Assembly: GCA_029780415.1 (NCBI GenBank)
Contig: JAKOYN010000160.1
Location: 1 to 64,000 of the forward strand
Source: RXIX01 sp003989075
GTDB lineage: Bacteria; Pseudomonadota; Gammaproteobacteria; Competibacterales; Competibacteraceae
DNA: 64,000 nt
Direction: 5' to 3'
A program made the position numbers and the translations under genes. This document shows positions 1-9,099 of the stretch, piece by piece; within the stretch, counting starts at the first letter, position 1; each line of letters starts with the position of its first letter. Under the pieces are notes generated by a model, which made no database searches, was not told the origin of the DNA, and worked only from the letters and a program-made list of their open reading frames with translations.

Positions 1-762
1 CATGACGCAGAACATCACCGCCTGGGTGGTGGGCTGCGGCTGCTTGACCCGGTTGCTGTAGCGCAGGTCAAAGGTGTCGATGAACGGCACCGCCCGCGCC
101 CGCGCCCGCAGGTGCTCGATTTCCGCCAGCAGTTCCTGGACACGGTTTTCATCGACCGGCGGTGCGGCCAATAGCTGTTCCAGTTCCGCCTCGGCCTCGC
201 GCAAGCGCCGAGTGTAGGGCGCGGCCAGTGCCATGCGCCGCGCCATCGCGCCCTTGAGCGAGCGCACCACGTCGATATTGGCCGGGTTGCCGGCGCTGCT
301 GAAGCCGGCGCGCACCGATTTGAATTCGGTGGCCTTGGCCAACTGGGTGCGCACCAGGTTCGGCAGTTCCAGATCCTCGAAGAACATTTCGAGGAATTCC
401 TCGCGCGACAGTTCGAAGACGAATTCATCCTCGCCTTCGCCGCTGTTGCTGGCCTGACCGCCACCGCTGCCACCCCCGCCGCCGCCCTGCGGCCGCGCTA
501 CTCGATCCCCGGCCGTGAATTCCTTGTTGCCCGGGTGAATGGCTTCGCGGCGCCCGCCCGCGCCGTGGCCGAACACCGGCTCGGACAGGTCGCGGGCGGG
601 GATGTTGACCTTCTCGCCATTGTCGATGTCGGTGATGCTGCGGCCGTTCATGGCCTCGGCCACGGCTTTCTTGATCTGGCCCTTGAAGCGCCGGATAAAA
701 CGCTGGCGGTTGACGGTGCTCTTGTTCTTGCCGTCGAGCCGCCGGTCGATGAACGTGGCCAT
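1..762 (-). CDS. yeaH: DUF444 family protein YeaH (5' part, runs off window)
   Basis: The first 254 codons of a YeaH/DUF444 protein, read on the minus strand from ATG at 762 and cut by the left edge of the window. The N-terminus (MATFIDRRLDGKNKS) is the characteristic DUF444 start; a Gly-rich stretch (about residues 95-110) and an acidic GEGEDEFVFELSREEF segment follow. The visible part ends at QAVMFCVM, just before the point where family members have a VWA-like DVSGSM motif, so the metal-binding-like domain lies outside. The gene is 22 bp downstream of prkA and almost certainly cotranscribed with it, as in the Escherichia coli yeaGH operon. Its biochemical role is not established; the family accompanies PrkA in stress and nitrogen-starvation responses. 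Family assignment is secure. Confidence 0.9.
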   Translation of the reverse strand, partial: MATFIDRRLDGKNKSTVNRQRFIRRFKGQIKKAVAEAMNGRSITDIDNGEKVNIPARDLSEPVFGHGAGGRREAIHPGNKEFTAGDRVARPQGGGGGGSGGGQASNSGEGEDEFVFELSREEFLEMFFEDLELPNLVRTQLAKATEFKSVRAGFSSAGNPANIDVVRSLKGAMARRMALAAPYTRRLREAEAELEQLLAAPPVDENRVQELLAEIEHLRARARAVPFIDTFDLRYSNRVKQPQPTTQAVMFCVM

Positions 763-784
763 AGCGCCTCTCCACTCGGTTTGG

Positions 785-2707
785 TCAGGATGCCTTGCGT
801 ACCCGCAGATACCACTCGGATAGCAGTCGCACCTGCTTGGGTGTGTAGCCTTTGGCAACCATGCGGTCGACAAACTCGGCATGCTTCTTGTGCTCTTCGG
901 CACTGGCCTTGGCGTTGAAGCTGATCACCGGCAACAGGTCCTCGGTGTTGGAGAACATCTTCTTCTCGATCACCGCACGCAGCTTTTCATAGCTGGTCCA
1001 GGTTGGATTGCGCCCGGCGTTGTTGGCCCGCGCCCGCAGCACGAAGTTGACGATCTCGTTACGGAAGTCCTTGGGATTGCTGATCCCGGCGGGCTTCTCG
1101 ATCTTTTCCAGTTCGGTGTTCAAAGCCGCCCGGTCGAAGGATTCGCCGGTGTCGGGATCGCGGAATTCCTGATCCTGAATCCAGAAATCGGCGTAGGTCA
1201 CATAACGATCGAAGATGTTCTGCCCGTACTCGGAATAGGACTCCAGGTAGGCCTGCTGCAATTCCTTGCCGATGAACTCGGCGTAGCGCGGTGCCAGGAA
1301 ACCCTTGAGATAGGACACATATTTCTCTTCGACTTCGGCCGGGAACTGCTCACGCTCGATCTGCCGCTCCAGCACGTAGAGCAGATGCACCGGGTTGGCG
1401 GCCACTTCGGTATGGTCGAAGTTGAAGACCTGCGACAGGATCTTGAAGGCGAAGCGGGTGGAAATACCGGTCATGCCTTCGTCGACCCCGGCGTAGTCGC
1501 GATACTCCTGCATCGACTTGGCCTTGGGATCGGTGTCCTTGAGATTTTCGCCGTCGTAAACCCGCATCTTGGAGAAGATGCTGGAATTTTCCGGTTCCTT
1601 GATCCGGGTCAGCACCGAGAACTGCGCGAGCATTTCCAGCGTGCCGGGCGCGCAGGGCGAGGCCGACAACGAACTGTGGGTGAGCAGTTTCTGGTAGATC
1701 TTGACCTCGTCCGACACCCGCAGGCAGTAGGGTACCTTGACGATATAGACGCGATCGAGGAAGGCCTCGTTGTTCTTGTTGTTGCGGAACGACTGCCATT
1801 CCGATTCATTGGAGTGGGCCAGAATGATGCCCTCAAAGGGAATCGCTGACAGACCCTCGGTACTGTTGTAGTTGCCTTCCTGGGTGGCGGTCAACAGCGG
1901 ATGCAGCACCTTGATCGGCGCCTTGAACATCTCGACGAATTCCATCAGGCCGCGATTGGCGCGGCACAGCGCCCCGGAGAAGCTGTAGGCGTCGGGATCG
2001 TTCTGGGCGAAATGCTCCAGCTTGCGGATATCGACCTTGCCGACCAGCGAGGAAATATCCTGATTATTCTCATCGCCCGGCTCGGTCTTGGCTACGGCAA
2101 TCTGGTGCAGCACCGAGGGGCGCAGCTTGACCACCCGGAACTGAGTGATGTCGCCGTTGAACTCCTGCAGGCGCTTGGCCGCCCACGGTGACATGATGTG
2201 GCGCAGATAGCGGCGCGGAATGCCGTAATCCTCTTCCAGAATTGGGCCGTCCTCGTCGGGATTGAACAGCCCCAGCGGCGATTCAAACACCGGTGAACCT
2301 TCAATGGCGTAGAACGGCACCCGTTCCATCAACTGCTTCAGGCGTTCGGCCAGTGACGATTTGCCGCCGCCGACCGGGCCGAGCAGGTAGAGAATCTGCT
2401 TCTTCTCTTCCAGGCCCTGCGCGGCGTGGCGCAGATAGGACACGATCTGCTCGATGGCGTCTTCCATGCCATAGAACTCTTCGAACGCCGGATAGATCTT
2501 GAGCACCTTGTTCTGGAAGATGCGCGACAGCCGCGGGTCATTGCGGGTGTCGACCAGTTCCGGCTCGCCGATGGCCTTGAGCAGCCGCTCGGCGCCGCTG
2601 GCGTAGGCGAGGGGATCCTTCTTGCACAGATCCAGGTATTCCTGGAGCGACAGATTCTCTTCGCGGCTCTCTTCGTAGCGCGACAGGTAACGCTTGAAAA
2701 TGGTCAT
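785..2707 (-). CDS. prkA: PrkA serine protein kinase (YeaG)
   Basis: A cytoplasmic AAA-type serine protein kinase of 640 residues, nearly collinear with E. coli YeaG (644 residues). Walker A, GPVGGGKSS, is at about residues 110-118. It is followed by the conserved ILAHSNESEW and RNNKNNEAFLDRVYIVKVPYCLR segments, and the C-terminal kinase-like PrkA domain ends in LSEWYLRVRKAS. An ATG at 2713 is also in frame but lies one base from the GAGAGG ribosome-binding site; the ATG at 2707 has 7-nt spacing and gives MTIFKRYL, matching the family start, so it is preferred. It heads an operon with the DUF444 gene. A sigma-54-type promoter and two NtrC-like sites lie upstream, which agrees with nitrogen control known for yeaGH in E. 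coli. Confidence 0.96.
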   Translation of the reverse strand: MTIFKRYLSRYEESREENLSLQEYLDLCKKDPLAYASGAERLLKAIGEPELVDTRNDPRLSRIFQNKVLKIYPAFEEFYGMEDAIEQIVSYLRHAAQGLEEKKQILYLLGPVGGGKSSLAERLKQLMERVPFYAIEGSPVFESPLGLFNPDEDGPILEEDYGIPRRYLRHIMSPWAAKRLQEFNGDITQFRVVKLRPSVLHQIAVAKTEPGDENNQDISSLVGKVDIRKLEHFAQNDPDAYSFSGALCRANRGLMEFVEMFKAPIKVLHPLLTATQEGNYNSTEGLSAIPFEGIILAHSNESEWQSFRNNKNNEAFLDRVYIVKVPYCLRVSDEVKIYQKLLTHSSLSASPCAPGTLEMLAQFSVLTRIKEPENSSIFSKMRVYDGENLKDTDPKAKSMQEYRDYAGVDEGMTGISTRFAFKILSQVFNFDHTEVAANPVHLLYVLERQIEREQFPAEVEEKYVSYLKGFLAPRYAEFIGKELQQAYLESYSEYGQNIFDRYVTYADFWIQDQEFRDPDTGESFDRAALNTELEKIEKPAGISNPKDFRNEIVNFVLRARANNAGRNPTWTSYEKLRAVIEKKMFSNTEDLLPVISFNAKASAEEHKKHAEFVDRMVAKGYTPKQVRLLSEWYLRVRKAS

Positions 2708-2927
2708 CGTCATACCTCTCTCAGGGTGTCGCGGAAGCCGGGATGCTTCCGGAGCAGGTGTTTTGGGTCGGTACGGCCTGCATGCTCCATTGATTCCGTG
2801 CGTCGGGTATCTGCCGGGTTAACCCGCCGGCGCGCCACCGTTTCCAGGCCGGATCCTGTCGGCGTGGTCCATCGTGATGGCGGTTGATTGCGGTTCGATC
2901 CCCCGCAGACGCTGCCAACCGGAGTGC

Positions 2928-2944
2928 AGCAATTACTGGACCAA
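2928..2944 (-). promoter_or_regulatory. Putative sigma-54 (-24/-12) promoter of prkA operon
   Basis: On the minus strand the sequence reads TTGGTCCAGTAATTGCT. It fits the -24/-12 consensus YTGGYRYRNNNNTTGCW at all but one specified position, with GG and GC correctly spaced. The start would be near 2917, giving a leader of about 200 nt before prkA. Two NtrC-like sites lie 215-260 bp further upstream, a normal enhancer distance. The match was made by eye. Confidence 0.65.
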
Positions 2945-3048
2945 CCCGGGATGGGCGGGGTGAATCCGGCTCAGGGCGCAGGGGTGCGGCACCGGTTGGC
3001 GTTCCGAGCATGGCTTGGGATTAAAGAGCTTTAAATCAATAGCTTGTT

Positions 3049-3054
3049 TATAAT
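3049..3054 (+). promoter_or_regulatory. Possible -10 box (TATAAT) upstream of perM
   Basis: A perfect TATAAT sits 249 bp upstream of the perM start in an AT-rich patch. No good -35 hexamer lies at the right distance; TTAAAG at 3021 is 22 bp away. It may be a weak or activator-dependent promoter for the permease, but support is limited to this one hexamer. Confidence 0.3.
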
Positions 3055-3143
3055 CGAGACACCTGAATATTCTCTGAATGAAACAGGGCCCGCGAATTCC
3101 CTGACGGATATGCATGGCGCGACGACGGGCCAGGGTCTGCTAT

Positions 3144-3178
3144 TGCATTACTTTAGTGCAATGCACCAGTATGGTTCC
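3144..3178 (-). promoter_or_regulatory. Two adjacent NtrC-like binding sites
   Basis: Two 17-bp near-palindromes lie end to end. The one at 3144-3160 reads TGCACTAAAGTAATGCA on the minus strand, and the one at 3162-3178 reads TGCACCAGTATGGTTCC on the plus strand. The NtrC consensus is TGCACCA-N3-TGGTGCA. They sit upstream of the sigma-54-like promoter of prkA and also upstream of perM, so either or both genes could respond. Established knowledge: E. coli yeaGH belongs to the NtrC regulon. Confidence 0.6.
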
Positions 3179-3302
3179 AGCTGAGTTCATAGACCATAGG
3201 CAGAGGGCGCGGTTCGCTGGACTCTGGCGTGGCTTGCACGCGGCGCGGGGTTTGTTGTTAACATCAATCACCATCGATCCAGAACCGTTCCAACACATAT
3301 TC

Positions 3303-4367
3303 ATGAAGATCATCAGCGAGTGGTTTCAGCGTTTTTTCAGTGATCCGCAGGCCGTTATCCTGACCGTGGTGCTGGCCTTGGGGACAAGCATTGTCCTGTT
3401 CATGGGTCAGGATCTGGCGCCGGTCCTGGCGAGCATGGTCATTGCCTATTTGCTGGAAGGGGTGGTCCTGCAGTTGCAACACCGGGTGCATCTGCCGCGT
3501 ACACTGGCGGTACTGGTCGTGTTCGTGCTGTTCCTGGCCTTTGTGCTTTTTCTGCTGCTGGGACTGCTGCCATTGACCTCGCGGCAGTTGACCCAGCTTG
3601 TGCAGCAGTTGCCCAGCATGATCGTCCGCGGTCAGCAGCTGCTCCTCAGCCTGCCGGCGATGTATCCGGAATTCATTACCGAGGCACAGGTCCTGGAAGT
3701 CATTAACGCCATCCGGGCGGAGATCGCGACCTGGGGTCAGGGTGTGCTGTCCTGGTCGCTGGCCGCCGGGATGGGGATTATCACCATCACCATCTATCTG
3801 GTGCTGGTGCCGCTGCTGGTGTTTTTTTTCCTCAAGGACAAGCGCTTGATTCTGGATTGGGTGCACGGGTTTCTGCCGCATGATCACACGCTGGCGCAGC
3901 AGGTCTGGCGCGAGGTCGATCAGCAAATGGGCAACTATGTGCGCGGCAAATTTCTGGAAGTGGTGGTGGTCTGGGTGGCAACCTATCTGGCATTTATTTT
4001 CATGGACCTGCAATTTTCCATGTTGCTGGCCTTGATGGTGGGGCTGTCGGTGATCGTGCCCTATATTGGTGCGGTGGTGGTAACGGTGCCAGTGGCGCTG
4101 GTGGCCTTTTTTCAATGGGGCTGGGGGCCGGAATTTCTGTGGCTGCTGGGCGTGTACCTGATCGTCCAGGGTCTGGACGGCAATATCCTGGTGCCGCTGC
4201 TGTTTTCCGAGGTGGTCGATCTGCATCCGATCGCGATTATCGTCGCGGTGCTGGTGTTTGGCGGCCTGTGGGGGTTCTGGGGGGTATTCTTCGCCATTCC
4301 GCTGGCGACCGTGGTGCAGTCGATCCTAAAAGCCTGGCCGCGACCGGTGCCAGTTATGACCGTCTGA
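3303..4367 (+). CDS. perM: AI-2E family transporter / PerM permease
   Basis: A polytopic inner-membrane protein of 354 residues, almost the size of E. coli PerM (353). Typical AI-2E exporter family segments are visible: the N-terminal WFQRFFSDPQA, then VIAYLLEG, the central YLVLVPLLVFFFLKDK, VIVPYIGAV, and the C-terminal QGLDGNILVPLLFSE and GFWGVFFAIPLAT. About seven or eight hydrophobic helices can be seen. The reading frame is open back to 3114, but homology begins at the ATG at 3303 (MKIISEWFQRFF), so that start is chosen; no strong ribosome-binding site precedes it. The substrate is not known for PerM-type members. The diguanylate cyclase gene begins 9 bp after its stop, suggesting cotranscription. 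Confidence 0.93.
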   Translation: MKIISEWFQRFFSDPQAVILTVVLALGTSIVLFMGQDLAPVLASMVIAYLLEGVVLQLQHRVHLPRTLAVLVVFVLFLAFVLFLLLGLLPLTSRQLTQLVQQLPSMIVRGQQLLLSLPAMYPEFITEAQVLEVINAIRAEIATWGQGVLSWSLAAGMGIITITIYLVLVPLLVFFFLKDKRLILDWVHGFLPHDHTLAQQVWREVDQQMGNYVRGKFLEVVVVWVATYLAFIFMDLQFSMLLALMVGLSVIVPYIGAVVVTVPVALVAFFQWGWGPEFLWLLGVYLIVQGLDGNILVPLLFSEVVDLHPIAIIVAVLVFGGLWGFWGVFFAIPLATVVQSILKAWPRPVPVMTV

Positions 4368-4376
4368 GTGGCGCTG

Positions 4377-6116
4377 ATGAGTGATCAGGAACAGGCTCTG
4401 CAACGCCTGCTGGCGCGACTGACCGAGCACCAGCAACTGGAACACCTGCTACGTGAACAGCAACGTCTGTTGCTGACGCTGTTAAGCAATCTGCCGGGCA
4501 TGGCCTATCGCTGCCGCAACAGTACCGACTGGCGCATGGAGTTCGTCAGCGAGGGCTGTCTGGCTCTGACGGGCTATGCAGTCACCGATCTGCTCGACAG
4601 CCAGCACATGGCCTATGCCGAACTGATTCATCCGGCGGATCGGGACAGGGTTCGGGAGCAGATCCAGCAGGCGCTATATCGCCGCGAGCCGTTTCGCCTG
4701 AGTTATCGCATTATCACCGCAGCCGGTGAGGAGCGCTGGGTGCTGGAGCAGGGGCGCGGGGTGTTCGACGCACGCGGCGCGGTGCAGGCGCTGGAAGGGT
4801 TTATTACCGATATCACCGACCGCAAGCAAACTGAGGAACTGCTGCAGCTCAGCGAAGCGCGCTATCAGGCTATTATCGAAAGTCAGACTGACCTGCTGTG
4901 CCGTTTCCTGTTCAATGGGATGCTGACCTTCGTCAACGATGCCTATTGCCGTTATTTTGACTGCCCGCGTGACGCTATCCTGGCCACGGATTTTCTGTCG
5001 ATCGTGCCAGAGCTGGACCGGGATACCGTGCGGGCGTGTATCGCGCAGTGTGATGCTGGACATCCGCTCAGCACCTATGTGCATCAGGTGATGCGGAGCG
5101 ATGAACAATGGCGCTGGATGCAGTGGACCGTTCAGGCGATTCTCGGCGAGAACGACAGCCTGCTGGAATTGCAGGCGGTAGGGCGCGATATCACCGAGCA
5201 GCGGTATGCCGAAGCGACCTTGCGTGAGAGTGAGGAGCGCTACCGGCGGATCGTCGAAACCGCGCAGGAAGGCATCTGGCAGATCGATGCCGAAGGACGG
5301 ACTACATTCGCCAATGCGCGCATGGCCGAGATGCTCGGATGCTCGTTGGATGCGCTGCAGGGCAGGCTCCTGTTCGACTTCATGGATGAGGAAGGCCGCC
5401 GGATCGCTGAAGCCAATCTGGAGCGCCGCCGTCAGGGTATTACTGAACAACACGATTTCAAGTTTCGCCGGCTGGATGGCGGTGAGATCTGGACCCTGCT
5501 ATCGACCAATCCGATTCTGGATGCCGAGGGCCGTTATGCCGGCGCACTGGCGATGATCATCGACATCAGTGACCGCAAGCGCATGGAGGAAACCCTGCGC
5601 CAACTCGCGACCCATGATGCGTTGACCGGCCTGTTCAACCGCCGCTACTTTTTCACCCTGGCTGAGCGGGAACTGGAGCGCAGCCAGCGCTATGGGCATC
5701 CGCTGGCGCTGTTGATGCTGGATCTGGATCATTTCAAGGCCATCAATGACAGTCGCGGGCATCAGGCTGGTGATCAGGTCTTGCGTGCCGTGGCCAGCAT
5801 CATCCAGACCAACCTGCGACAGATTGACGTGGTGGGGCGTTATGGTGGTGAGGAGTTCGTGGTGCTGCTCCCGGAAACTGCGCGCATGACTGCTCTGGCG
5901 GTTGCCAAACGGTTGTGTGCGGCGGTCGCAGTCCAGTCAGTCGAGCTGTCCGGGGAGTCGCTGCCGATTACGATCAGTGTCGGCATGGCGGTCGGTTTTG
6001 GCGATGCCGCGCTCAATCTGGAAGAAATGCTGGAGCGGGCCGATCGCGCGCTGTACGCAGCCAAGGCAACGGGGCGCAACCGGGTAGCAGTATGGCCGCT
6101 GGTGGATGCGGGTTGA
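4377..6116 (+). CDS. Triple-PAS diguanylate cyclase
   Basis: A 579-residue, apparently cytoplasmic signalling protein that should make cyclic di-GMP from two GTP. Three PAS domains with PAC-like ends (ITDITDRK, GRDITEQR, IIDISDRK) occupy roughly residues 40-150, 160-280 and 285-405. They are followed by a GGDEF domain with an intact GGEEF active site at about 490-494 and an inhibitory RxxD site (RQID) at 481-484. The cyclase therefore looks active and subject to product inhibition. No transmembrane segment or EAL domain is present. A GTG at 4368, directly after the perM stop, is an alternative start three codons longer. The signal sensed is unknown; a link to EPS production is plausible but inferred. 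Confidence 0.93.
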   Translation: MSDQEQALQRLLARLTEHQQLEHLLREQQRLLLTLLSNLPGMAYRCRNSTDWRMEFVSEGCLALTGYAVTDLLDSQHMAYAELIHPADRDRVREQIQQALYRREPFRLSYRIITAAGEERWVLEQGRGVFDARGAVQALEGFITDITDRKQTEELLQLSEARYQAIIESQTDLLCRFLFNGMLTFVNDAYCRYFDCPRDAILATDFLSIVPELDRDTVRACIAQCDAGHPLSTYVHQVMRSDEQWRWMQWTVQAILGENDSLLELQAVGRDITEQRYAEATLRESEERYRRIVETAQEGIWQIDAEGRTTFANARMAEMLGCSLDALQGRLLFDFMDEEGRRIAEANLERRRQGITEQHDFKFRRLDGGEIWTLLSTNPILDAEGRYAGALAMIIDISDRKRMEETLRQLATHDALTGLFNRRYFFTLAERELERSQRYGHPLALLMLDLDHFKAINDSRGHQAGDQVLRAVASIIQTNLRQIDVVGRYGGEEFVVLLPETARMTALAVAKRLCAAVAVQSVELSGESLPITISVGMAVGFGDAALNLEEMLERADRALYAAKATGRNRVAVWPLVDAG

Positions 6117-6143
6117 TGGCGTGCGGGACGCGCCGTGCTGGAT

Positions 6144-7583
6144 CTACAGCAGCGGCGACAGCAGCCGGGCGCTGGCTTCGCTCAGACGCTGGCCCAGGGT
6201 GGCGCGCCGGCCTGGTTTGACGTAACGGCTGGCGTGGCTCAGATCGCTGGCAAAGTCGGCGGCGAGCTGGCCGGCGAGCCCGGCGTCATGGATCACAGCC
6301 ATCGCCTCGAAGTTCAGGGTCAGGCTGCGGTTGTCGAAATTGGCGCTGCCGACGACTGCGATATGTTCATCAACCACCAGCAGCTTGGCGTGCAGCATCG
6401 CCGGGCCATATTCGTACAGGGTTACGCCGGCGCTGACCAGTTCGTCGTAATAGCTGCGCGCGGCAGCAGTGACCAGGCGCGAATCGCTATGCCGGGGGGC
6501 GAGAATGCGCACCTCCACGCCGCGCAGCGCTGCAGTGAGCAGGGCGGCGGTCAGCGCCTCGGTCGGGACAAAATAGGGTGTGGCCAGCAGGATCTGCCGC
6601 TGGGCGCCGGCGATTGCGGCGAAATACAGCTTGGCGATGGCATGGCGATTGTTGTCGGGGCCGGATTCGACGATTTGCAACCAGGGACCGGCGCTGTCGG
6701 CATGGCGGGGAAAAAAGGCCGCTTCAAAGGGCGCCTGGTCGGTGGCGAAATACCAGTCCTCCAGAAAAATGAACTGCAGGCGCTGCACCGGTGCGCCGTC
6801 GATGCGCAGATGGGTATCGCGCCAGGCCTCCGGGCCGCTGTGCGTGGCGCTGTGCTGATCGCTGATATTGATACCGCCGATAAAGCCGATCCGGCCATCG
6901 CAGACCACGATCTTGCGATGACTGCGGAAATTGACATGCCGCCAGCGGAAGCGGCGCAGGCTGATTGGATTGAACCAGGCGATCTGGCCACCGGCGTCGC
7001 AGAGCGCTTGCAAAAAGCGCGTGGTGGCCCGACTGGAGCCAATCGCATCCAGTAGCAGCCGTACCTGTACCCCGGCGCGGGCCTTGTCCACCAGCAGGTC
7101 GCGCAGTTGCGTTCCCACCCGGTCGGGTTGCCACATGTAGTATTCGAGGTGGATATGGTGGCGGGCCTCGGCGATGGCCTTGATGAGCGCCGCAAAGCAG
7201 GCGTCGCCACTGTTGAGTACGGTCACGGCTGTTGCGGCCAGGGGCGCGCCCTGACCGAGCTGCGCCAGCAGCGTCGCCAGTTGCCGTTCCAGATCGCCAC
7301 TGACAAAGCCCGGCTGTGGGATGCGCGGCGCATGCAGCCGCTGCTGGGTGGACTGAATCAGGCGCTCGCGGGCCCGGCTGTAGCGCAGGCGGCGCCGGCG
7401 CAATCGTCGCGGCCCAAACAGCAGATAAACCAGGAAACCGAAGTAGGGCATGAACAGCAGCGCCAGCAGCCAGGCCAGGGTGGCGGCTGGTGAACGCCGT
7501 TCCAGGATCAGCCCGGCCGCGACCAGTGCAATCCACAGCAGCCAGGCCAGCGATAGCAGTGCGGTCAGGTGTTCGGTCAGCAC
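6144..7583 (-). CDS. cls: Cardiolipin synthase (phospholipase D family)
   Basis: A membrane-bound enzyme that joins two phosphatidylglycerols to give cardiolipin; 479 residues, close to E. coli ClsA (486). Two N-terminal hydrophobic helices (about 6-25 and 33-56) are followed by two phospholipase D motifs: HRKIVVCD with H222/K224/D229, and HAKLLVVD with H398/K400/D405, each trailed by the usual GGINISD and GSANFDNRS. Both catalytic motifs are intact. The start is GTG at 7583, preceded by GGAG 12 nt upstream and 3 nt after the stop of the PhoH gene, indicating translational coupling. It converges on the diguanylate cyclase gene with a 27-bp spacer and no obvious terminator. Assignment to the Cls family is firm; the ClsA versus ClsC type is not resolved. 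Confidence 0.94.
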   Translation of the reverse strand: MLTEHLTALLSLAWLLWIALVAAGLILERRSPAATLAWLLALLFMPYFGFLVYLLFGPRRLRRRRLRYSRARERLIQSTQQRLHAPRIPQPGFVSGDLERQLATLLAQLGQGAPLAATAVTVLNSGDACFAALIKAIAEARHHIHLEYYMWQPDRVGTQLRDLLVDKARAGVQVRLLLDAIGSSRATTRFLQALCDAGGQIAWFNPISLRRFRWRHVNFRSHRKIVVCDGRIGFIGGINISDQHSATHSGPEAWRDTHLRIDGAPVQRLQFIFLEDWYFATDQAPFEAAFFPRHADSAGPWLQIVESGPDNNRHAIAKLYFAAIAGAQRQILLATPYFVPTEALTAALLTAALRGVEVRILAPRHSDSRLVTAAARSYYDELVSAGVTLYEYGPAMLHAKLLVVDEHIAVVGSANFDNRSLTLNFEAMAVIHDAGLAGQLAADFASDLSHASRYVKPGRRATLGQRLSEASARLLSPLL

Positions 7584-7586
7584 GCG

Positions 7587-9014
7587 CTACAGTCGCTCCG
7601 AGGCAAACTCCGCCAGTCGTGAGCGCTCGCCGCGGCGCAGGGTAACGTGGCCCCCGTGCGGCCAGTTCTTGAAACGGTCGACCACATAGGTCAGGCCCGA
7701 GGTGGTCTCGGACAGGTAGGGCGTGTCGATCTGGGCGATATTGCCCAGGCAGATCACCTTGGTGCCGGGACCGGCGCGGGTGATCAGGGTCTTCATCTGC
7801 TTGGGTGTCAGGTTCTGCGCCTCATCGAGAATCAGGTATTTGCTCTGAAAGGTGCGCCCACGCATGAAGTTGAGCGAGCGGATCTTGATGCGGCTGCTGA
7901 GCAGGTCGGCGGTAGCGGCGCGGCCCCATTCGCCGCCTTCCTGCGGGGCGAGTACTTCGAGATTGTCCATCAGTGCGCCCATCCACGGTGTCATTTTCTC
8001 TTCCTCGCTGCCGGGCAGGAAGCCGATATCCTCGCCGACGGGCACAGTGATCCGGGTCATGATGATTTCCCGGTAGCGCTTGCTGTCCAGTACCTGTGCC
8101 AGCCCGGCGGCCAGCGCCAGCAGGGTCTTGCCAGTGCCCGCCGCGCCGAGCAGCGATACGAAATCCACGTCCGGATCCAGCAGCAGGTTAAGGGCAAAAT
8201 TCTGTTCGCGATTGCGCGCGGCAATACCCCAGACCGCGTGGTGGGGCAGGGTGTGATCGCGGAGAATTTCGATCACCGCTTCGCTGCCGTGCAACTGGCG
8301 GACGATGAACGCAGCGGTGTCGGCATCGCTCTGGAACAGGCCCTGATTGGGATGCCAGTGGCTGACTTCCGGACCGCGCACCCGGTAAAAGGTGCGGCCG
8401 CTGTCCTGCCAGGATTCCAGGTTCTGGCCATGCCGGTCCCAGAAATCCGCCGGCAGTTCCCGGGTGCCGCTGTAGAGCAGGTTGACATCGTCCAGCGCCT
8501 GATCGTTGTAATAATCCTCGGCGTGGATGCCGAGGATTGCGGCCTTGATGCGCAGGTTGATGTCCTTGGACACCAGCGTGACCTGGCAGCGCGGATGATC
8601 CTGACGCAGGGTCAGGGCCATGCCGAGGATGTCATTATCGGGAACGTTGCCCGGCAGTGAGGCTGGCGGATTCACCCGGATCGGTCGGGTCTGGAAGTAA
8701 AGGCGGCCGCTGGCGCGCGCGCCTTCCGGTCCGGGCAGCTCGGGTAGGGGCAGGCCCCGGTCGATGCTTTCCTTGCTGGCTCCGGTGATCAGTTCGTCCA
8801 GAAAGCGGCTGACCTGACGGACGTTGCGGGCGACTTCGGAAACGCCCTTCTTGGCCCGGTCCAATTCCTCCAGCACCATCATCGGCAGGTGGATATCATG
8901 TTCCTTGAAGCGGAACAGAGCGGTCGGATCGTGCATCAGCACGTTGGTGTCAAGCACGAACAGCCGGCGTTCGCTACGGGAAGACGGGGATGTGACAGCG
9001 GCGGTTTCAGGCAT
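7587..9014 (-). CDS. PIN domain / PhoH-family ATPase
   Basis: A 475-residue cytoplasmic protein of the PhoH2/YlaK type. An N-terminal PIN ribonuclease domain (about residues 16-155) starts LFVLDTNVLMHDP and carries acidic positions typical of PIN nucleases (D22, E49/E50, D128). A C-terminal PhoH ATPase domain has Walker A GAAGTGKT at 290-297 and Walker B-like YLILDEAQN. PhoH2 proteins have been described as RNA helicase/ribonuclease enzymes, sometimes in toxin-antitoxin pairs, but no antitoxin gene is visible beside this one. The gene precedes cls by 3 bp and shares its transcript. Start ATG at 9014. The domain call is confident; the cellular role is not. Confidence 0.92.
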   Translation of the reverse strand: MPETAAVTSPSSRSERRLFVLDTNVLMHDPTALFRFKEHDIHLPMMVLEELDRAKKGVSEVARNVRQVSRFLDELITGASKESIDRGLPLPELPGPEGARASGRLYFQTRPIRVNPPASLPGNVPDNDILGMALTLRQDHPRCQVTLVSKDINLRIKAAILGIHAEDYYNDQALDDVNLLYSGTRELPADFWDRHGQNLESWQDSGRTFYRVRGPEVSHWHPNQGLFQSDADTAAFIVRQLHGSEAVIEILRDHTLPHHAVWGIAARNREQNFALNLLLDPDVDFVSLLGAAGTGKTLLALAAGLAQVLDSKRYREIIMTRITVPVGEDIGFLPGSEEEKMTPWMGALMDNLEVLAPQEGGEWGRAATADLLSSRIKIRSLNFMRGRTFQSKYLILDEAQNLTPKQMKTLITRAGPGTKVICLGNIAQIDTPYLSETTSGLTYVVDRFKNWPHGGHVTLRRGERSRLAEFASERL

Positions 9015-9099
9015 GGCAGATCGATCAGGCCTCGTGGCGCGCAGCGGTGGATGGGAAATCAGCGCTCAGGACACAGCTTAGAAGGCCGCTGGGCGGCTG

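Noticed and set aside
881..1849. Long open frame antisense to prkA
   Set aside because: It mirrors the codon pattern of prkA in GC-rich DNA, has no family resemblance and no ribosome-binding site.
7587..9014. PhoH2-type toxin-antitoxin pair
   Set aside because: No short antitoxin gene precedes the PIN-PhoH gene; the upstream 85 bp has no open frame with a ribosome-binding site.
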